Positions 12,459-26,068 of a DNA stretch of 64,000 nucleotides are shown here, in pieces. Origin of the DNA: Clitoria ternatea (Eukaryota > Streptophyta > Magnoliopsida > Fabales > Fabaceae); contig CM075675.1 of assembly GCA_037962975.1 (NCBI GenBank), forward strand, positions 50,700,501 through 50,764,500, read 5' to 3'. The notes under the pieces are model-generated. The model had not been told where the DNA came from. It made no database searches and was given only the letters and a program-made list of their open reading frames with translations. Each line of letters starts with the position of its first letter. Within the stretch, counting starts at the first letter, position 1. The translations under genes were made by a program, and so were the position numbers.

Positions 12459-12594
12459 GGAGGATAATTTTACTCTATTAATTAGACAAAAAATAGACAG
12501 GGGACCAAATGTGTCAATAAATAGAATAATTTAAGGATCAAAATCTGTAATTAAAATTTGGGGTACTAAATGTTAACAAGTTGAATAGTTTAGG

Positions 12595-15500
12595 TGTAAC
12601 ATCCTATTTTCAACACAAATAGAAAATAGATATTAATATATCTTTAGTAAGAAATACTTACTATTAGTTAGTTTATTATTATCATTTTTAATAAAATTTT
12701 GGTATTTATATTTAATTATTTTTTTAAAAAAATAAAATAAAATAATAATAATAAAATAAAAATATTTATGTATTTTGAATGAGAATTTTAAAATGATTTA
12801 ATTAGTATTCATTGATTAATGAAATTATATTAAGAATTTTAAATATATTTATTATTCACAACTTTTATTTTATGTTTTTATATTTATGTTTTTACATATT
12901 TATAATTTAACTCTTATTAGAATTTTAAAATAAACTTTTAAAGGAATTAGACTATGGTTCTTTAGAACTTTTTGATCTACATAATATTTATGATTTTCTA
13001 GGATATTTTGAAAATTTTTGAAATATTTTAATAAAATAATATATTTTAAATTCATATAAAGTTACTTAAAATTAAAAATATTCATAAGAAAGTGAATTTA
13101 AATTATAAGAAAATTTTCTAAAATCCATTTCAAGTAGATTTATCTAAAAATGATCGGTTTGAGAAAAATCTTAATTTTTTCCAATCGTTAAAAAATTGGA
13201 AACGTATCAATAAATTTTTATTAATAGAAAATTTTAGATTTTTAAAATTTAAACTTTATATTACTTATCATAAAATTAGTGAGAACTGATATAATATCAC
13301 TAAATTTCAAAAAGGACTAATTTTGAATATTTAAAATATACCGAGTGAAAAGTTACTATTTGACTTAATAATTCAGCCAATATTTACTATGCAAAACACT
13401 GTGCGTATACAAAATTTTCAAAAGGTGCACAGTAACTAGGATTTAAATTTAAAAAATGCACAGTACTTTTATATTAAAATAATAGAATGCATAGTAATTT
13501 TCCTTCCTATAAATACCGAAAGAATTCTTCTTTAGAATTCACAATTTCAGATTAAGTTTTCTTAATATAGTAGTGCTAGTGAGATAGTGGAGGAAGTAAG
13601 AGAGAGAAATAAAATTTTTGAAAGAAGGTTCTACTAAAATTCTAAGGTAAGAATACATCTCTTTTATATTTTTAGGGTTATTTTCATATCGTTTTTGGAA
13701 ATCTATTACTATACTGAAAATAATATTATTTTAAGTTACTATTCTGAATAGTAAAATACTATTTCAATAGTAAAATACTATTTCAATAGTAAATTACTAT
13801 TCAAATAGTAAATTACTATTTACCTTTACTATTCACGATTTACTTTTTACTGTTACTATTCACGTTTTACTATTTACTGATACTATTTGTGTTTACTCTT
13901 TACTGTTACTATTTACTATTTAAAAATTTACCATTTTTGTTTTAAGTAGAAATCTTAATTTTCATCTTATAACTATATTAAAGTGAAATTGGTATATTTT
14001 AGAACTCAGAGACGAGGCGCGCACAGACTTTCCATAACGAATCAAGATACAAGAGGTAAGGGGGAGTGAGTTAGGAATATAATATGAAAAGACATAAGAA
14101 TAACGAGAGGAGTCCCCTACTCCTTTAAAATTTAATAATATTATTATTTTAAAATAATAACTATTTAACTTAAAAATTTATTATAAATTTTAAATTGAGT
14201 ATCTTGTGTAACTTGATCTGAATACCTATGCAAATACCTGGATAACCTATGCGAACTGGACTGAACCTATGCAAGGACTCGGACTATTATGACTGTATGG
14301 ACTGAACTATCTACCTATGCGAGGATTGGACTATATGGACCTACATAGACCTATGCGAGGAATGGACTATAAAGACTTGAAATTCATCTTATTAATTCAA
14401 ACAACCATTAAAATTTGAATTATATTTAATTAATTTGATTATAATTATTAGTATTTGATTATTTTTGATGATATTTAATTTTGATCGATATTATTTGATT
14501 ATGATTGACATTTTTTTATTGTGATTGATGATATTGTGATTGATAATATTTGATTATGATTGATGATCTTGTGATATGAGTTTGAGCATATAGCAAGCAT
14601 GACGGAAAGTTAAAACTCACTAAGAATTTTCTTACCTTACTCTTTAAAGTTTTATTTTAAGAGAAAGTATTTTATAATTATTTTAGTCTTTTATTTCTTC
14701 TTAGAAGTAATTTTCATTAACTTTATTTTTAATCTCTAGAATAAAATTTAGTATTAGAAAGAAGCTATTTTATAAAAATCAAAGGTTGAGATAATTAATT
14801 CTTGAATTAAATAAATTTTTTTATAGTTTTAAGTATTTTTAGTTAATGATTTTAAAAATTATTTTCTTTTAGAAATTAGAAATTTAAAGTAAATTTATTT
14901 TGGTTTTCCCCAACAAAATAACTAAATGATATTTTGTTATAGTCGAGATTTCTAAACTCAATCTAGTTAAGATTTAAATTGGGAAAGATTATGTAAATAT
15001 GTGAAGTTTTTAAAGAGAAAGTTTTGAGATATTTAAGGCTTGAAAACTCAATTTCGGTGAGATCTGAATTTGAAGACTGTACTAAATTTGGTTTCTGTAT
15101 AACAGAAGTTCAAAGAAGAACTTATGGGAATGTACAGTTTATTATTGAGATGATTTGTGAACCTTTATGGTATTTAATAATTGAGTTTCTAAAAGTCTTA
15201 ACCAACTAAATATGCGAGTAGTTCATGCATCATGAATCATTAAAGAGAAATGAGATGTGATATTGCTTGGGAACGGATTATAGAAACTAAGGATACATTA
15301 GAGAAGGTTCAAATGCGAACCTTGGGATGAGAGGGTATGGAAGGGTGCTTCAGGGGACCTGGGGTCGCTCCCTAGTGTCGGGTACTTTCACAATAAAAAC
15401 CTTCTCAGTCTGACTAGTCTCTAAGTGTTTCCACGTCAGTTGAGCTGTTCATATGCTACAAAGGCATTTATGTTATTATTATCTAGAATTATGGAACAGT

Positions 15501-16277
15501 GTAAACTCCTGGTTGACCCAAGTGCAAACTAAAACTTTAAGGGCCCATATGCATAGAATGAATAAGATGGTAGCATTAAAAACATTGTATGACATTCATG
15601 TGATTGTGACATTTTACGTGGGTGATTGTGAATGAAAGTATAATTGTTATATTATGAAAACTCTACATTCATAATTGATTATGTGTATGATTGTGTTTGA
15701 AATTATTATATTAGATTGTGAAAACTCTTATGCTTATGTCTTATCTGTAAAGTACTATATTCTATTTTTCACTCCTTCTTGTTTGAATTTCTGTGTTCAA
15801 AATATATGTTATATCATATATAGCTAGCAGTTCAAGATGAAAGGATGAAATTACAAAAAGGTAAATTGGTCTCATCCTCAATCGGATAGGAGAAGAGATG
15901 TGACAAGAGTAGGATTTCAAAATCACATGGTTTGAAGATAAGGAAATGATTGGTTACAGTCGAAGTAGAGGTATTAAATCTTTCGTTTTAGTTTACCTTA
16001 ATACAATATTAAGTTGAATGATTGTAATTCAAGGTAAAGGTTAAACTTTAATAAACCTTATTCTTTGGATATGATACTGTAATCTTTGATCACTTATGAT
16101 TTTTTAAAAGTTCATTTTATCATTTTGAATAATTTGAAACTTTTTACTTTCAAAATTCGAAGGAAATCAGATGTATATACGTCCTTGTATACGCGAGATA
16201 AATAGTTATAAATATGTATATCTTTCTAAAAGTTTTATATATATATATATATCTCGTGTATATAAGGGGGTGTTACA
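12595..16277 (+). repeat. LARD 5' LTR
   Basis: First of the two long terminal repeats, ending TGTTACA immediately before the primer-binding site. It contains the AATAGTA/TACTATT-rich array at 13736-13920. Short open frames such as 15024-15209 reappear in the other LTR simply because the LTRs are duplicates. Confidence 0.88.
13736..13920. repeat. TACTATT/AATAGTA tandem array in LARD LTR
   Basis: Many copies of TACTATT and its inverse AATAGTA at irregular spacing of about 7-16 bp, partly able to pair. A corresponding, slightly diverged array lies in the 3' LTR at about 20065-20270. Confidence 0.8.
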
Positions 16278-16280
16278 AAG

Positions 16281-16293
16281 TGGTATCAGAGCC
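16281..16293 (+). other. LARD primer-binding site
   Basis: TGGTATCAGAGCC, complementary to the 3' end of initiator Met-tRNA, three bases after the 5' LTR. Confidence 0.85.
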
Positions 16294-18900
16294 TGGTTCA
16301 ATCCAAATTGGCTTAGGGTATGGTCTTACTAGTCTGTTGTGTACTCTGATGGTTAAGTTAGTCAAAAGATTCTATGCTTGATAGAGGAGGAAATTTTACA
16401 ATTGGAGTAGATGACAAGAAGCAAGTGAAGAAAAATTAGGAATTAAAAAAAAGATAAAGAAGGAACTAGTTTTAAGTTTATAAGAAATATAAGTTAGAAC
16501 TCTATAGCCTATTACTTGAAAAATGTTATTACAGGGATTATCAGAGACTGACCATTCTAAAGTCTTTCTTGACATTATTTAAGTATGAGCGCTAATGTAT
16601 GGTGGAATAATAAGGTAGTATAGTTATTTCCTTTTATTCCAGATATGATCTATGGTGTTTGATTCTTTAGTTGATATGTGATAATGAAATATTCAAAATT
16701 TGTCTCTTTTTACAATATGGTATGAGACATATTGTATATAAAGAGACAATGTGTCTGATATTTTGTTTGAATATTTTGTCAGTCTTAGCATTTATTAATG
16801 AAAGAAGTAAAACAAATTGTGTACGCATGTTTTATCTATTTACATGTAGGGACAATAAGGAAGATAAGACAATAAAAGATCTCTAATAACATATATTTTC
16901 ATATAAGAATTCAAAGTTAAGCTTTAGGAAAAAGTCTTAGGAATATTTTGATATGGATTTTAGACTGAGCTGTCATGACTTTAACTACTTAGCTATAAAT
17001 TATCGAGACTGATCACCCCGAATGATTTACACTAAGTAGTGAAAGACATGTCAAATGAAGGATGTTAAGATCAACGAATTTAACCCTAGCTTGTATGTGG
17101 AGAAGTGGAGACAAACTCAATAAACCCTATTAGGATATTCCTTATCATGTCCTTGAGTTCGTATAGATACTTATATGAATTTTAATGGGTAGATAATTGT
17201 TGTAATCCAAAACTAATACAACAAATTGTATAAGATAGGATCATATTTTTCCTTTGATGATATATTTTGAATAAAAAAAGAAAAAATATGAATGTATGTT
17301 TATGAAAGAAATATGGTAGTTTGTTCACTAACTTGTTTGGTGTAATCGTACTAGGAATTATATCTTCGACTCTTTGTATTGATTCTTCTTTTGTATAACA
17401 TATAAGATATGTTAATTGTTGTTTGATTTGATGAAGTTTTCCTTTATGATGCCTTCAATTGAATAATATATGATGATTATATATATAAATATATATATAT
17501 ATATATGAATTAATGAGACTTTTATGGTTGTGACATCAAATGTAATTAACCATATATTTTTGAATTTTTTTAGTAATTTATTGTGATAAATATGACAATA
17601 AATGATCAAAAATAAGTATCATAGATCTTTGGGAGATATCGATATTGGCATAATATTGAGAAATTGTGCCATAAAATATTTTCTTTGGATTCCTAACAAT
17701 TCGATACATGTTTATCAAGTTATTTTCTTTTAGTCATCAATTTTGTAAAGTGGATATACATATACCCTATATAAATAATTGTTATGTAATGATAGATTTA
17801 AAATAAAGAAATATGTTAGTGAACCGTGGGTAAATAGATATGAACCCTTACTTATTAATTTGGTATAGTTCCTATGAAGTGGGTTACATATATCTTAGCT
17901 ATCCATAACAAAAATTTAAGTGAGTATTTCTAAGTCAAAGTAGTGATTTATGATCATTTAAGATTAGAGAATTTATCAACTTTATGTAATGGTTGTAGTC
18001 AATTATGATGGAGGGTGCAACCACTTAGTTAAGGAATATTTAATTCATTATAGAAGACAATAAAAAATGATTACATAACCTGGATTGTCATGAAGCAAAG
18101 AACACAAGGATTTAATTAGATAGACAAGTATAACACAGACTAAGACATATTTATCCTTTCTCACTAGGATAATTTATTATACACGATTACATTAAAGAAA
18201 ATAAAGTAGAACATCTAGTACATCATAGGTAGAGGTTTAAGAGTCTTGGCAATACAAAAACTATCCAAACTAGAGAAATCACCATAATGATTATAAAAAG
18301 TGAGGCACTTGTTACCACGAACTGTAGTCCATCTCGCCTTCGTTCTTCGTCGCTTTTAGAAAGGTTGGCCATCGAGTAGTACAATATTACTTGAGGGAAA
18401 AGATTGAAGAAATTAGATAGAAGAGAGAAACTAGGAGACCTTGAAGTTGTGATAGGAAGTGAGAATGGATTGGAAATTTATAAGCAATCAAAGGAGAGTG
18501 ATGCAACGATCATAAACGGCTAGTCCAATGACTAGTTGCTAACGGCTAGTTGTCCAGTAATTAATTCTTAGCAGTCCATTTTACTATGTTACGGGTAGGA
18601 ATTTTAATTAATGGATGTTATGGATTATATTAAGTAAGGTTTTAATAGATTGAGAAACATAATTATTGAGATGTTTAGACTTAATCATCAATTTATGATG
18701 AGCATGGTTGACAAAATTAAGACGAGTAATATTTTTGAGTTAAAAAAATATTGATAATATTAAAAGAAGATAAATGATAATGTTAAGGAAAAGGTACACA
18801 ATTGTCAAGAAAACTAGAAATATATTTTAGAACAGTTCGCTTAGTTTAGCCTTGTTAAGATTTATTGACAATATTAAATTTCGAGTACGAAATTTCTTTT

Positions 18901-18913
18901 AGGGGAGTAGAGT
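18901..18913 (+). other. LARD polypurine tract
   Basis: AGGGGAGTAGAG plus one T directly before the 3' LTR start TGTAACA. It is preceded by the TTTCGAGTACGAAATTT box typical of chromovirus 3' ends. Confidence 0.75.
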
Positions 18914-21900
18914 TGTAACATCTCATTTTCAACACAAATAGAAAATAAATATTAATATATCTTTAGTAAGAAATACTTACTATTAGTTAGTTTATTATTA
19001 TCATTTTTTAATGAAATTTTGGTATTTATATTTAATTATTTATTTTTTAAAATAAAATAAAATAATAATAATAAAATAAAAATATTTATGTATTTTGAAT
19101 GAGAATTTTAAAATGACTTAATTAGTATTTATTGATTAATGAAATTATATTAAGAATTTTAAATATATTTATTATTCACAACTTTTATTTTATGTTTTTA
19201 TATTTATGTTTTTACATATTTATGATTTAACTCTTATTAGAATTTTAAAATAAACTTTTGAAGGAATTAGACTATGGTTCTTTATAACTTTTTGATCTAC
19301 ATAATATTTATGATTTTCTGGAATTTTTTGAAAATTTTTAAAATATTTTAATAAAATAATATATTTTAAATAATTTTAAATTCATATAAAGTTACTTAAA
19401 ATTAAAAATATTTATAAGAAAGTGAATTTAAATTATAAGAAAAATTTCTAAAATCCATTTCAAGTAGATTTATCTAAAAATGATCGGTTCAAAAAAAATC
19501 TTGATTTTTTTCCAATCGTTAAAAAATTGGAAACGTGTCAATAAATTTTTATTAATAGAAAATTTTAGATTTTTAAAATTTAAACTTTATATTACTTATT
19601 ATAAAATTTGTGAGAACTGATATAATATCGATAAATTTCAAAAAGGACTAATTTTGAATATTTAAAATATACCGAGTGAAAGGTTACTATTTAGCTTAAT
19701 AATTCAGCCGACATCTACTATACAAAATACTGTGCATGTACGAAATTTTCAAAAGGTGCACAGTAACCAGGATTTAAATTTCAAAAAATATACAGTACTT
19801 TTATATTAAAATAATAGAATACATAGTAATTTTCCTTCCTATAAATACTGAAGGAATTCTTCTTTAAAATTCACAATTTCAGATTAGGTTTTCTTAATAT
19901 AATAGTGCTAGTGAGATAGTGGTGGAAGTAAGAGAGAGAAATAAAATTTTTGTAAGAAGGTTCTGCTAAAATTCTAAGGTAAGGATACATCTCTTTTATA
20001 TTTTTAGGGTTATTTTCATATCGTTTTTAGAAATCTATTATTATATTAGAAATAATATTATTTTAAGTTACTATTCTGAATAGTAAAATACTATTTCAAT
20101 AGTAAAATACTTTTTCAATAGTAAATTACTATTCAAATAGTAAATTATTATTTACTGTTACTATTTACCTTTACTATTCACGATTTACTTTTTACCGTTA
20201 CTATTCACGTTTTACTATTTACTATTACTATTCATGTTTACTATTTATTGTTACTATTCACTATTCAAAATTTACCATTTCTGTTTTAAGTAGAAATCTT
20301 AATTTTCATCTTATAACTATATTAAAGTGAAATTGGTATATTTTAGAACTCAGAGACGAGGCGCGTACAGACTTTCCATAACGAATCAAGATACAAGAGG
20401 TAAGGGGGAGTGGGTTAGGAATATAATATGAAAAGACATAAGAATAACGAGAGGAGTCCCCTACTCCTTTAAAATTTAATAATATTATTATTTTAAAATA
20501 ATAACTATTTAACTTAAAAATTTATTATAAATTTTAAATTGAGTATCTTGTGTAACTTGATCTGAATACCTATGCAAATACCTGGATAACCTATGCGAAC
20601 TGGACTAAACCTATGCAAGGACTCGGACTATTATGACCGGTATGGACTGAACTATATACCTATGCGAGGATTGGACTATATGGACCTACATAGACCTATG
20701 CAAGGAATGGACTATAAAGACTTAAAATTAATCTTATTAATTTAAATAACCATCAAAATTTGAATTATATTTAATTGATTTGATTATAATTATTAGTATT
20801 TGATTATTATTGATGATATTTAATTTTGATCGATATTATTTGATTATGATTGACATTTTTTTATTGTGATTGATGATATTGTGATTGATAATATTTGATT
20901 ATGATTGATGATCTTGTGATATGAGTTTGAGCATATAGCAAGCATGACGGAAAGTTAAAACCCAGTAAGAATTTTCTTACCTTACTCTTTAAAGTTTTAT
21001 TCTAAGAGAAAGTATTTTATAATTATTTTAGTCTTTTATTTCTTCTCATAAATAATTTTCATTAACTTTATTTTTAATCTCTAGAATAAAATTTAGTATT
21101 AGAAAGAAACTATTTTATAAAAATCAAAGGTTGAGATAATTAATTCTTGAATTAAATAAATTTTTTTATAGTTTTAAGTATTCTTAGTTAATGATTTTAA
21201 AAATTATTTTCTTTTAGAAATTAGAAATTTAAAGTAAATTTATTTTGGTTTTCCCCAACAAAATAACTAAATGATATTTTGTTATAGTCGAGATTTCTAA
21301 ACTCAATCTAGTTAAGATTTAAATTGGGAAAGATTATGTAAATATGTGAAGTTTTTAAAGAGAAAGTTTTGAGATATTTAAGGCTTGAAAACTCAATTTC
21401 GGTGAGATCTAAATTTGAAGACTGTACTAAATTTGGTTTCTGTATAACAGAAGTTCAAAGAAGAACTTATGGGAATGTACAGTTTATTATTGAGATGATT
21501 TGTGAACCTTTATGGTATTTAATAATTGAGTTTCTAAAAGTCTTAACCAACTAAATATGCGAGTAGTTCATGCATCATGAATCATTAAAGAGAAATGAGA
21601 TGTGATATTGCCTGGGGATAGATTATAGAAACTGAGGATACATTAGAGGAGGTTCAAATGCGAACCTTGGGATGAGAGGATGTGGAAGGGTGCTTTAGGG
21701 GACCTGGGGTCGCTCCCTAGTGCCGAGTACTTTCACAATAAAAACCTTCTCAGTCTGACTAGTCTCTAAGTGTTTCCACGCCAGTTGAACTGTTTATATG
21801 CTACAAAGGCATTTATGTTATTATTATCTAGAATTATGGAACAATGTAAACTCCTGGTTGGCCCAGTGCAAACTAAAACTTTAAGGGCCCACATGCATAG

Positions 21901-22619
21901 AATGAATGAGATGGTAGTATTAAAAACATTGCATGACATTCATGTGATTGTGATATTCTACGTGAGTGATTGTGAATGAAAATATAATTGTTATATTATG
22001 AAAACTCTACATTCATAATTGATTATGTGTATGATTGCGTTTGAAATTATTATACTAGAGTGTGAAAACTCTTATGCTTATATCTTATCTGTAAAATATT
22101 ATATTCTGTTTTTCATTCATTCTTGTTTAAATTTCTGTGTCCAAAATATATGTTATATGATATATAGCTAGCAGTTCAAGATGAAAGGATGAAATTACAA
22201 GAGGGTAAATTTGTCTCATCCTCAATCGGATAGGAGAAGAGATGTGACAAGAGAAGGATTTCAAAATCACATGGTTTGAAGATAAGGAAATGATTGGTTA
22301 CAGTCGAAGTTGAGGTATTAAATCTTTAGTTTTAGTTTACCTTAATACAATATTAAGTTGGATGATTGTAATTCAAGGTAAAGGTTAAACTTTAATAAAC
22401 CTTATTCTTTGGATATGATACTGTAATCTTTGATCACTTATGATTTTCTAGAAGTTCATTTTATCATTTTGAATAATTTGAAATTTTTTACTTTCAAAAT
22501 TCGAAGGAAATCAGATGTATATACGTCCTTGTATACGCGAGATAAAGAGTGATAAATATGTATATCTTTCTAAAAGTTTTTTATATATATATATCTCGTG
22601 TATATAAGAGAGTGTTACA
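18914..22619 (+). repeat. LARD 3' LTR
   Basis: Second long terminal repeat, collinear with 12595-16277. It ends TGTTACA at 22619, followed by the duplicated target TTAGG. Confidence 0.88.
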
Positions 22620-22624
22620 TTAGG

Positions 22625-23039
22625 GATCAAAATTGTATAATTAAAAGTTGGACAACCAAAATGAGTACTTTTAAAATTGAATGGTAGCATGTGCTTCTTC
22701 AAATTGGCTATTTGCTTAATCCTTTTAGGATTTACCAATTTATTTTTCTTCTCTTCCAAATTAATCTTAACCTCAATATTATCCTTCTTTTATAAGGTTC
22801 CCTTCTCCCCCGTCTTATTCTTTATCATCATATTTGCTAACTTATCTAGGATGGATAGGTCATTAGCCTCATCATTATCATTATTTCATAAATTGTAATC
22901 CTCCTTAATCACTATCTCTTCAACATCACAAACCTTATTAACTAGGTTTTGGTAGTAGAGATCTCAAATTTCTTTAGATACTCATAAGCCTTCATTTTTA
23001 GCTCCTTTATACTATTCATATGAGTGTCAAACTAGGCAA
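22625..23039. other. spacer between LARD and MULE remnant
   Basis: AT-rich sequence, possibly the decayed 3' end of the MuDR-like element. No domain is readable. Confidence 0.4.
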
Positions 23040-24350
23040 GTGTTGTTGATCTTACACCTTGCAAAACTAGTGTTCTCAACTCATTTTACTTCCATTGTTT
23101 TAGAAAATTTTGCCACAAGTGCCACACACAAAATCTATGGTGAGCACTTGACATCACTTCCTGGATGGCTTATATGAGTCCCTAATGAAACAAGCGGGTA
23201 AACAAATACACAAGTCAAACAATTAGTCGTTCCCTGACATATTTAAGATTTTGGTAATAGGTCCCTGACACTATAATAGAAATAAAATATATGACAAAGG
23301 ATGCTTAGATTCTACATATCTTATATAAAATTCAAACCTATAAATTGTTTCTTTTCACTCCCTTCAATAACTTCCCTAGCATTTGTCATAGCCCTGTAGA
23401 CCAGGCTACTTTATATTTCTCCTTGAACGTTCCATACTTCTTAGTATGCTTCACTAAAGGATGCTTTCTAAGGAACTTAACCAACTTACCAGTTACCCAA
23501 GTTGCATCACAGGCCTTGTTCCTGTATGTCCTAACACATATATGCTTATCATGAAAAGTTTTAATATGATAAAATCCTTATTTTCAGCTCAACTACAAAG
23601 GATCTCTCATTCAAAATTTCTAACTCTACAAGCATCCGTCCTCTAATCTTGTCATTTTTTACCCATTCGGTTTGTTTACCTAACTGCATAGTGAAGTACT
23701 TCACAACTTGTTTAAACACATCAAGTGTTAGGAACTCTATATGTTCTTTAAGGGTGGCATGACCAAATGTTGCAGCTTCATTACATTGAGGATACACCTC
23801 ATGCAACCCTCCTTTATCATTTGAATCAATAGGAGTCTTGAGTTCCTTTGAAGCCCATGTTTTAGCATCAAATAAAGTTTTGTCCCCTACTATTTCCTTA
23901 TCCACTTCCTCCTCCCCATCACTTTCTGGTTCCACAATGACCCTTTTACTAGACTTTTTTTTCTTGAAGTTGGACCCTAGTTGTCTTTTTTGGAGGTTTA
24001 CCTTTAACCTTCTTTTTACCTTTCTTGGGGAAACCTCCAACCTTACTAGGTGGTGCTTCACTCATCTTAATCACTATATCATTAACAATCATAAGAAAAG
24101 TCTTATATCCAAAGCCAACACATCATTATCTCCTGTTACAGGTCTCAAACCTTCATCCAACCCATACTTAGGGTTATACCCAAATATATTCACTATACCG
24201 TGATAACTTTTTTTTCTATAAAGTTAGGGAATGCAAAACAGTTCGCATGAATCTCAAACCAACGTTCAAGGATACCCTTTTTGTATGTCGTGTCACCTCC
24301 CTCCCCATGAACAAACTGCCCAACATGTGCAATCGTATGATTATCTCCTA
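23040..24350 (-). pseudogene. decayed MuDR-like (MULE) transposase
   Basis: Minus-strand fragments match the usual order of plant MuDR proteins: an N-terminal piece near 24200-24350 (HVGQFVHGEG); an acidic/basic linker, then FLTLDVFKQVVKYF...KWVKNDKIRxR-type sequence in an open frame of 166 codons (23561-24061); a zinc-binding-like HxxHxCVRTYRNKxC segment followed by KLVKFLRKHP near 23400-23560; and a HRFCVWHLWxNF transposase segment near 23090-23140. Adjacent blocks are in different frames with stops between, and about 150 bp near 23200-23340 is unrelated, so it is not functional. The terminal inverted repeats were not located. Confidence 0.65.
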
Positions 24351-24604
24351 AAGCACATCATAACCAAAAGTAAATAATTAAACAGCTGACACAATATTCT
24401 TATAATATAATTAAACTTAAGTTAATAATATTTTATTCACTTCTATTTGTTCTATTTTTTATTCCATAAAAGTAGAGGTACACACACTTAACAATGAAAA
24501 TGACCCTTTTTACTTTAAAAACTTTACTTTCAACAACCAATATGGACCAATACACAGATTCCCTGGAAAAATTAATAACTATTAATTATTTACTCACACA
24601 ACCC

Positions 24605-24608
<4 letters not shown>

Positions 24609-24644
<36 letters not shown>
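24609..24644. repeat. (TA)n microsatellite
   Basis: About 18 TA units. Confidence 0.95.
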
Positions 24645-24646
<2 letters not shown>

Positions 24647-25233
24647 TTACAAACGAGGGGACCACAAAAATTGCATACACTCAACAAACAAACAAGACAA
24701 CAAAAGTTTCTCCAGGGACCCTAAATCTACAAACTCAAATTTTCAATGTCGGACCAAATTGAATTAAGTACCTGGGTCGCCATTAACAAATTGTTATCTT
24801 CAACCTTTGTCTCCAAAAATGTAGAAACCTCATGCGTTTGTGTCTTCTTTAGACTTGCAACCTTTAGTCTCTACGATCTCAAAATCCAACGTCGTGCCTT
24901 CTTCAACCTTCATCTCATTCAGTCTCTTCTAGGTCTCCTATGTTCAATTCTCACGAAGAAAAGGGAGGGTAACATAGGTTTTAAAGAGATTTACCTCTAA
25001 ATCTTTCCCTTTTTTAATTTTTTCCCATTTACCCTCAATCCAAGTCAGCAAAATGAGCCTATTTAACTATCTATATGTAGAATTGTCAAAATGGGTCAGG
25101 CTTATTGAGCCACTCCAAATTTACCCATAAAATAGACGAGTTTGGTCATTAAAAATAAAAGCCCCAAAAGATACCATGCTTATTTAATCTGACCTAGTAA
25201 AACCCGAACCTAAACATAAAAAACCCAATCAAG

Positions 25234-25236
<3 letters not shown>
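24645..25236. other. intergenic spacer
   Basis: An 84-codon open frame at 24746-25000 has no recognisable content. Nothing else supported. Confidence 0.4.

Positions 25237-25302
<66 letters not shown>
25237..25302. repeat. compound (TA)n(GA)n microsatellite
   Basis: About 19 TA units followed by about 14 GA units, directly abutting the second MITE copy. Confidence 0.95.
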
Positions 25303-25306
<4 letters not shown>

Positions 25307-25535
25307 TATCATATGAGAAAAACTTTCTTATGTGAAAGTGACATGAGCGAATTTGGATCGTACAACTATACAATGAATGATTGAGATTAATCATGTGAGT
25401 TTTTAAAAACCAGTCACGTCACCTTTTAAGTGATCATGTGACTTTGACACTTTTAATCTTAATCATCCATTATATGGTTATACGACACACCTCTTATTTT
25501 CACACAAGAAAACATTTTTCATATGACACACCATA
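25303..25535. mobile_element. MITE, family copy 2, cut at its right end by the chromovirus
   Basis: Left end AATGTATCATATGAGAAAAAC matches copy 1 at 12127. The right part AACATTTTTCATATGACACACC is the inverted counterpart. The gypsy element at 25536 begins right after, and its duplicated target CCATA overlaps the MITE border. Confidence 0.6.
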
Positions 25536-26068
25536 TGTAACGCCCCGAAACGTTAATTAAAATTTTCGAGTAATTTTTTTTTTCGCTTTTTCGAAAGGTC
25601 ATTTTAAAATTCATCAATTTATTTCAGAGTTTATGTAACAGTTGATAACAGCGGAAAATTTATCATACATGCTAGACGTGGATAATTAAATTCAAGAAAA
25701 TACTTAAGTAGCGGAAACGATTTAGAAAATAATGGTATATGACATATTACACTTATTACAACCCATAAAATCAGAGTTCAGGTAATAATCCAAATAGACA
25801 TTCATCATGGCATCACTCTGCATTATGCGTGTCATTCGCTGTAAAAATTAATGTAAGAGTGAGACAGAATATAGAATAAATATAAAATAAATAAAATTGC
25901 ACAAACACAATCAACAAACCATAATGATATGATGAATATGCCAAACAAGTTCATTTATATTTAATAAGTCTTTAATTAGACAAATGATGTCATGCTGGAT
26001 CCATTTGGTTTGGTGGAAATACTGCAGTAAAAGGTCTCATAGAGACATCAGTAGGAATTAATACAGTC

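Larger units (their letters stand above)
16278..18913 (+). other. LARD non-coding core
   Basis: 2636 bp between the LTRs. It begins with the primer-binding site and ends with the polypurine tract. Frames are short and closed; no zinc knuckle, protease, reverse transcriptase or integrase motif was found. The content between the two signals is not otherwise recognised. Confidence 0.7.
12595..22619 (+). mobile_element. complete LARD-type LTR retrotransposon
   Basis: LTRs at 12595-16277 (3683 bp) and 18914-22619 (3706 bp) start TGTAACATC and end TGTTACA. They flank only 2.6 kb of core. A perfect 5-bp duplication TTAGG lies at 12590-12594 and 22620-22624. Primer-binding site and polypurine tract are both present, so the element has the signals for reverse transcription but no Gag or Pol: a large retrotransposon derivative. 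The sequence just before the polypurine tract (AAATTTCGAG-ACGAAATTT) matches that of the gypsy chromovirus at 25536-35402. By eye the LTRs differ by a few percent, so it is older than that element. Confidence 0.88.

Noticed and set aside
15024..15209. 61-codon frame conserved at 21369-21554
   Set aside because: Conservation only reflects the duplicate LTRs of the LARD; no sign of a real protein.
24746..25000. 84-codon plus-strand frame near the MULE remnant
   Set aside because: No similarity to a known protein and no neighbouring splice or promoter signal that would support a gene.
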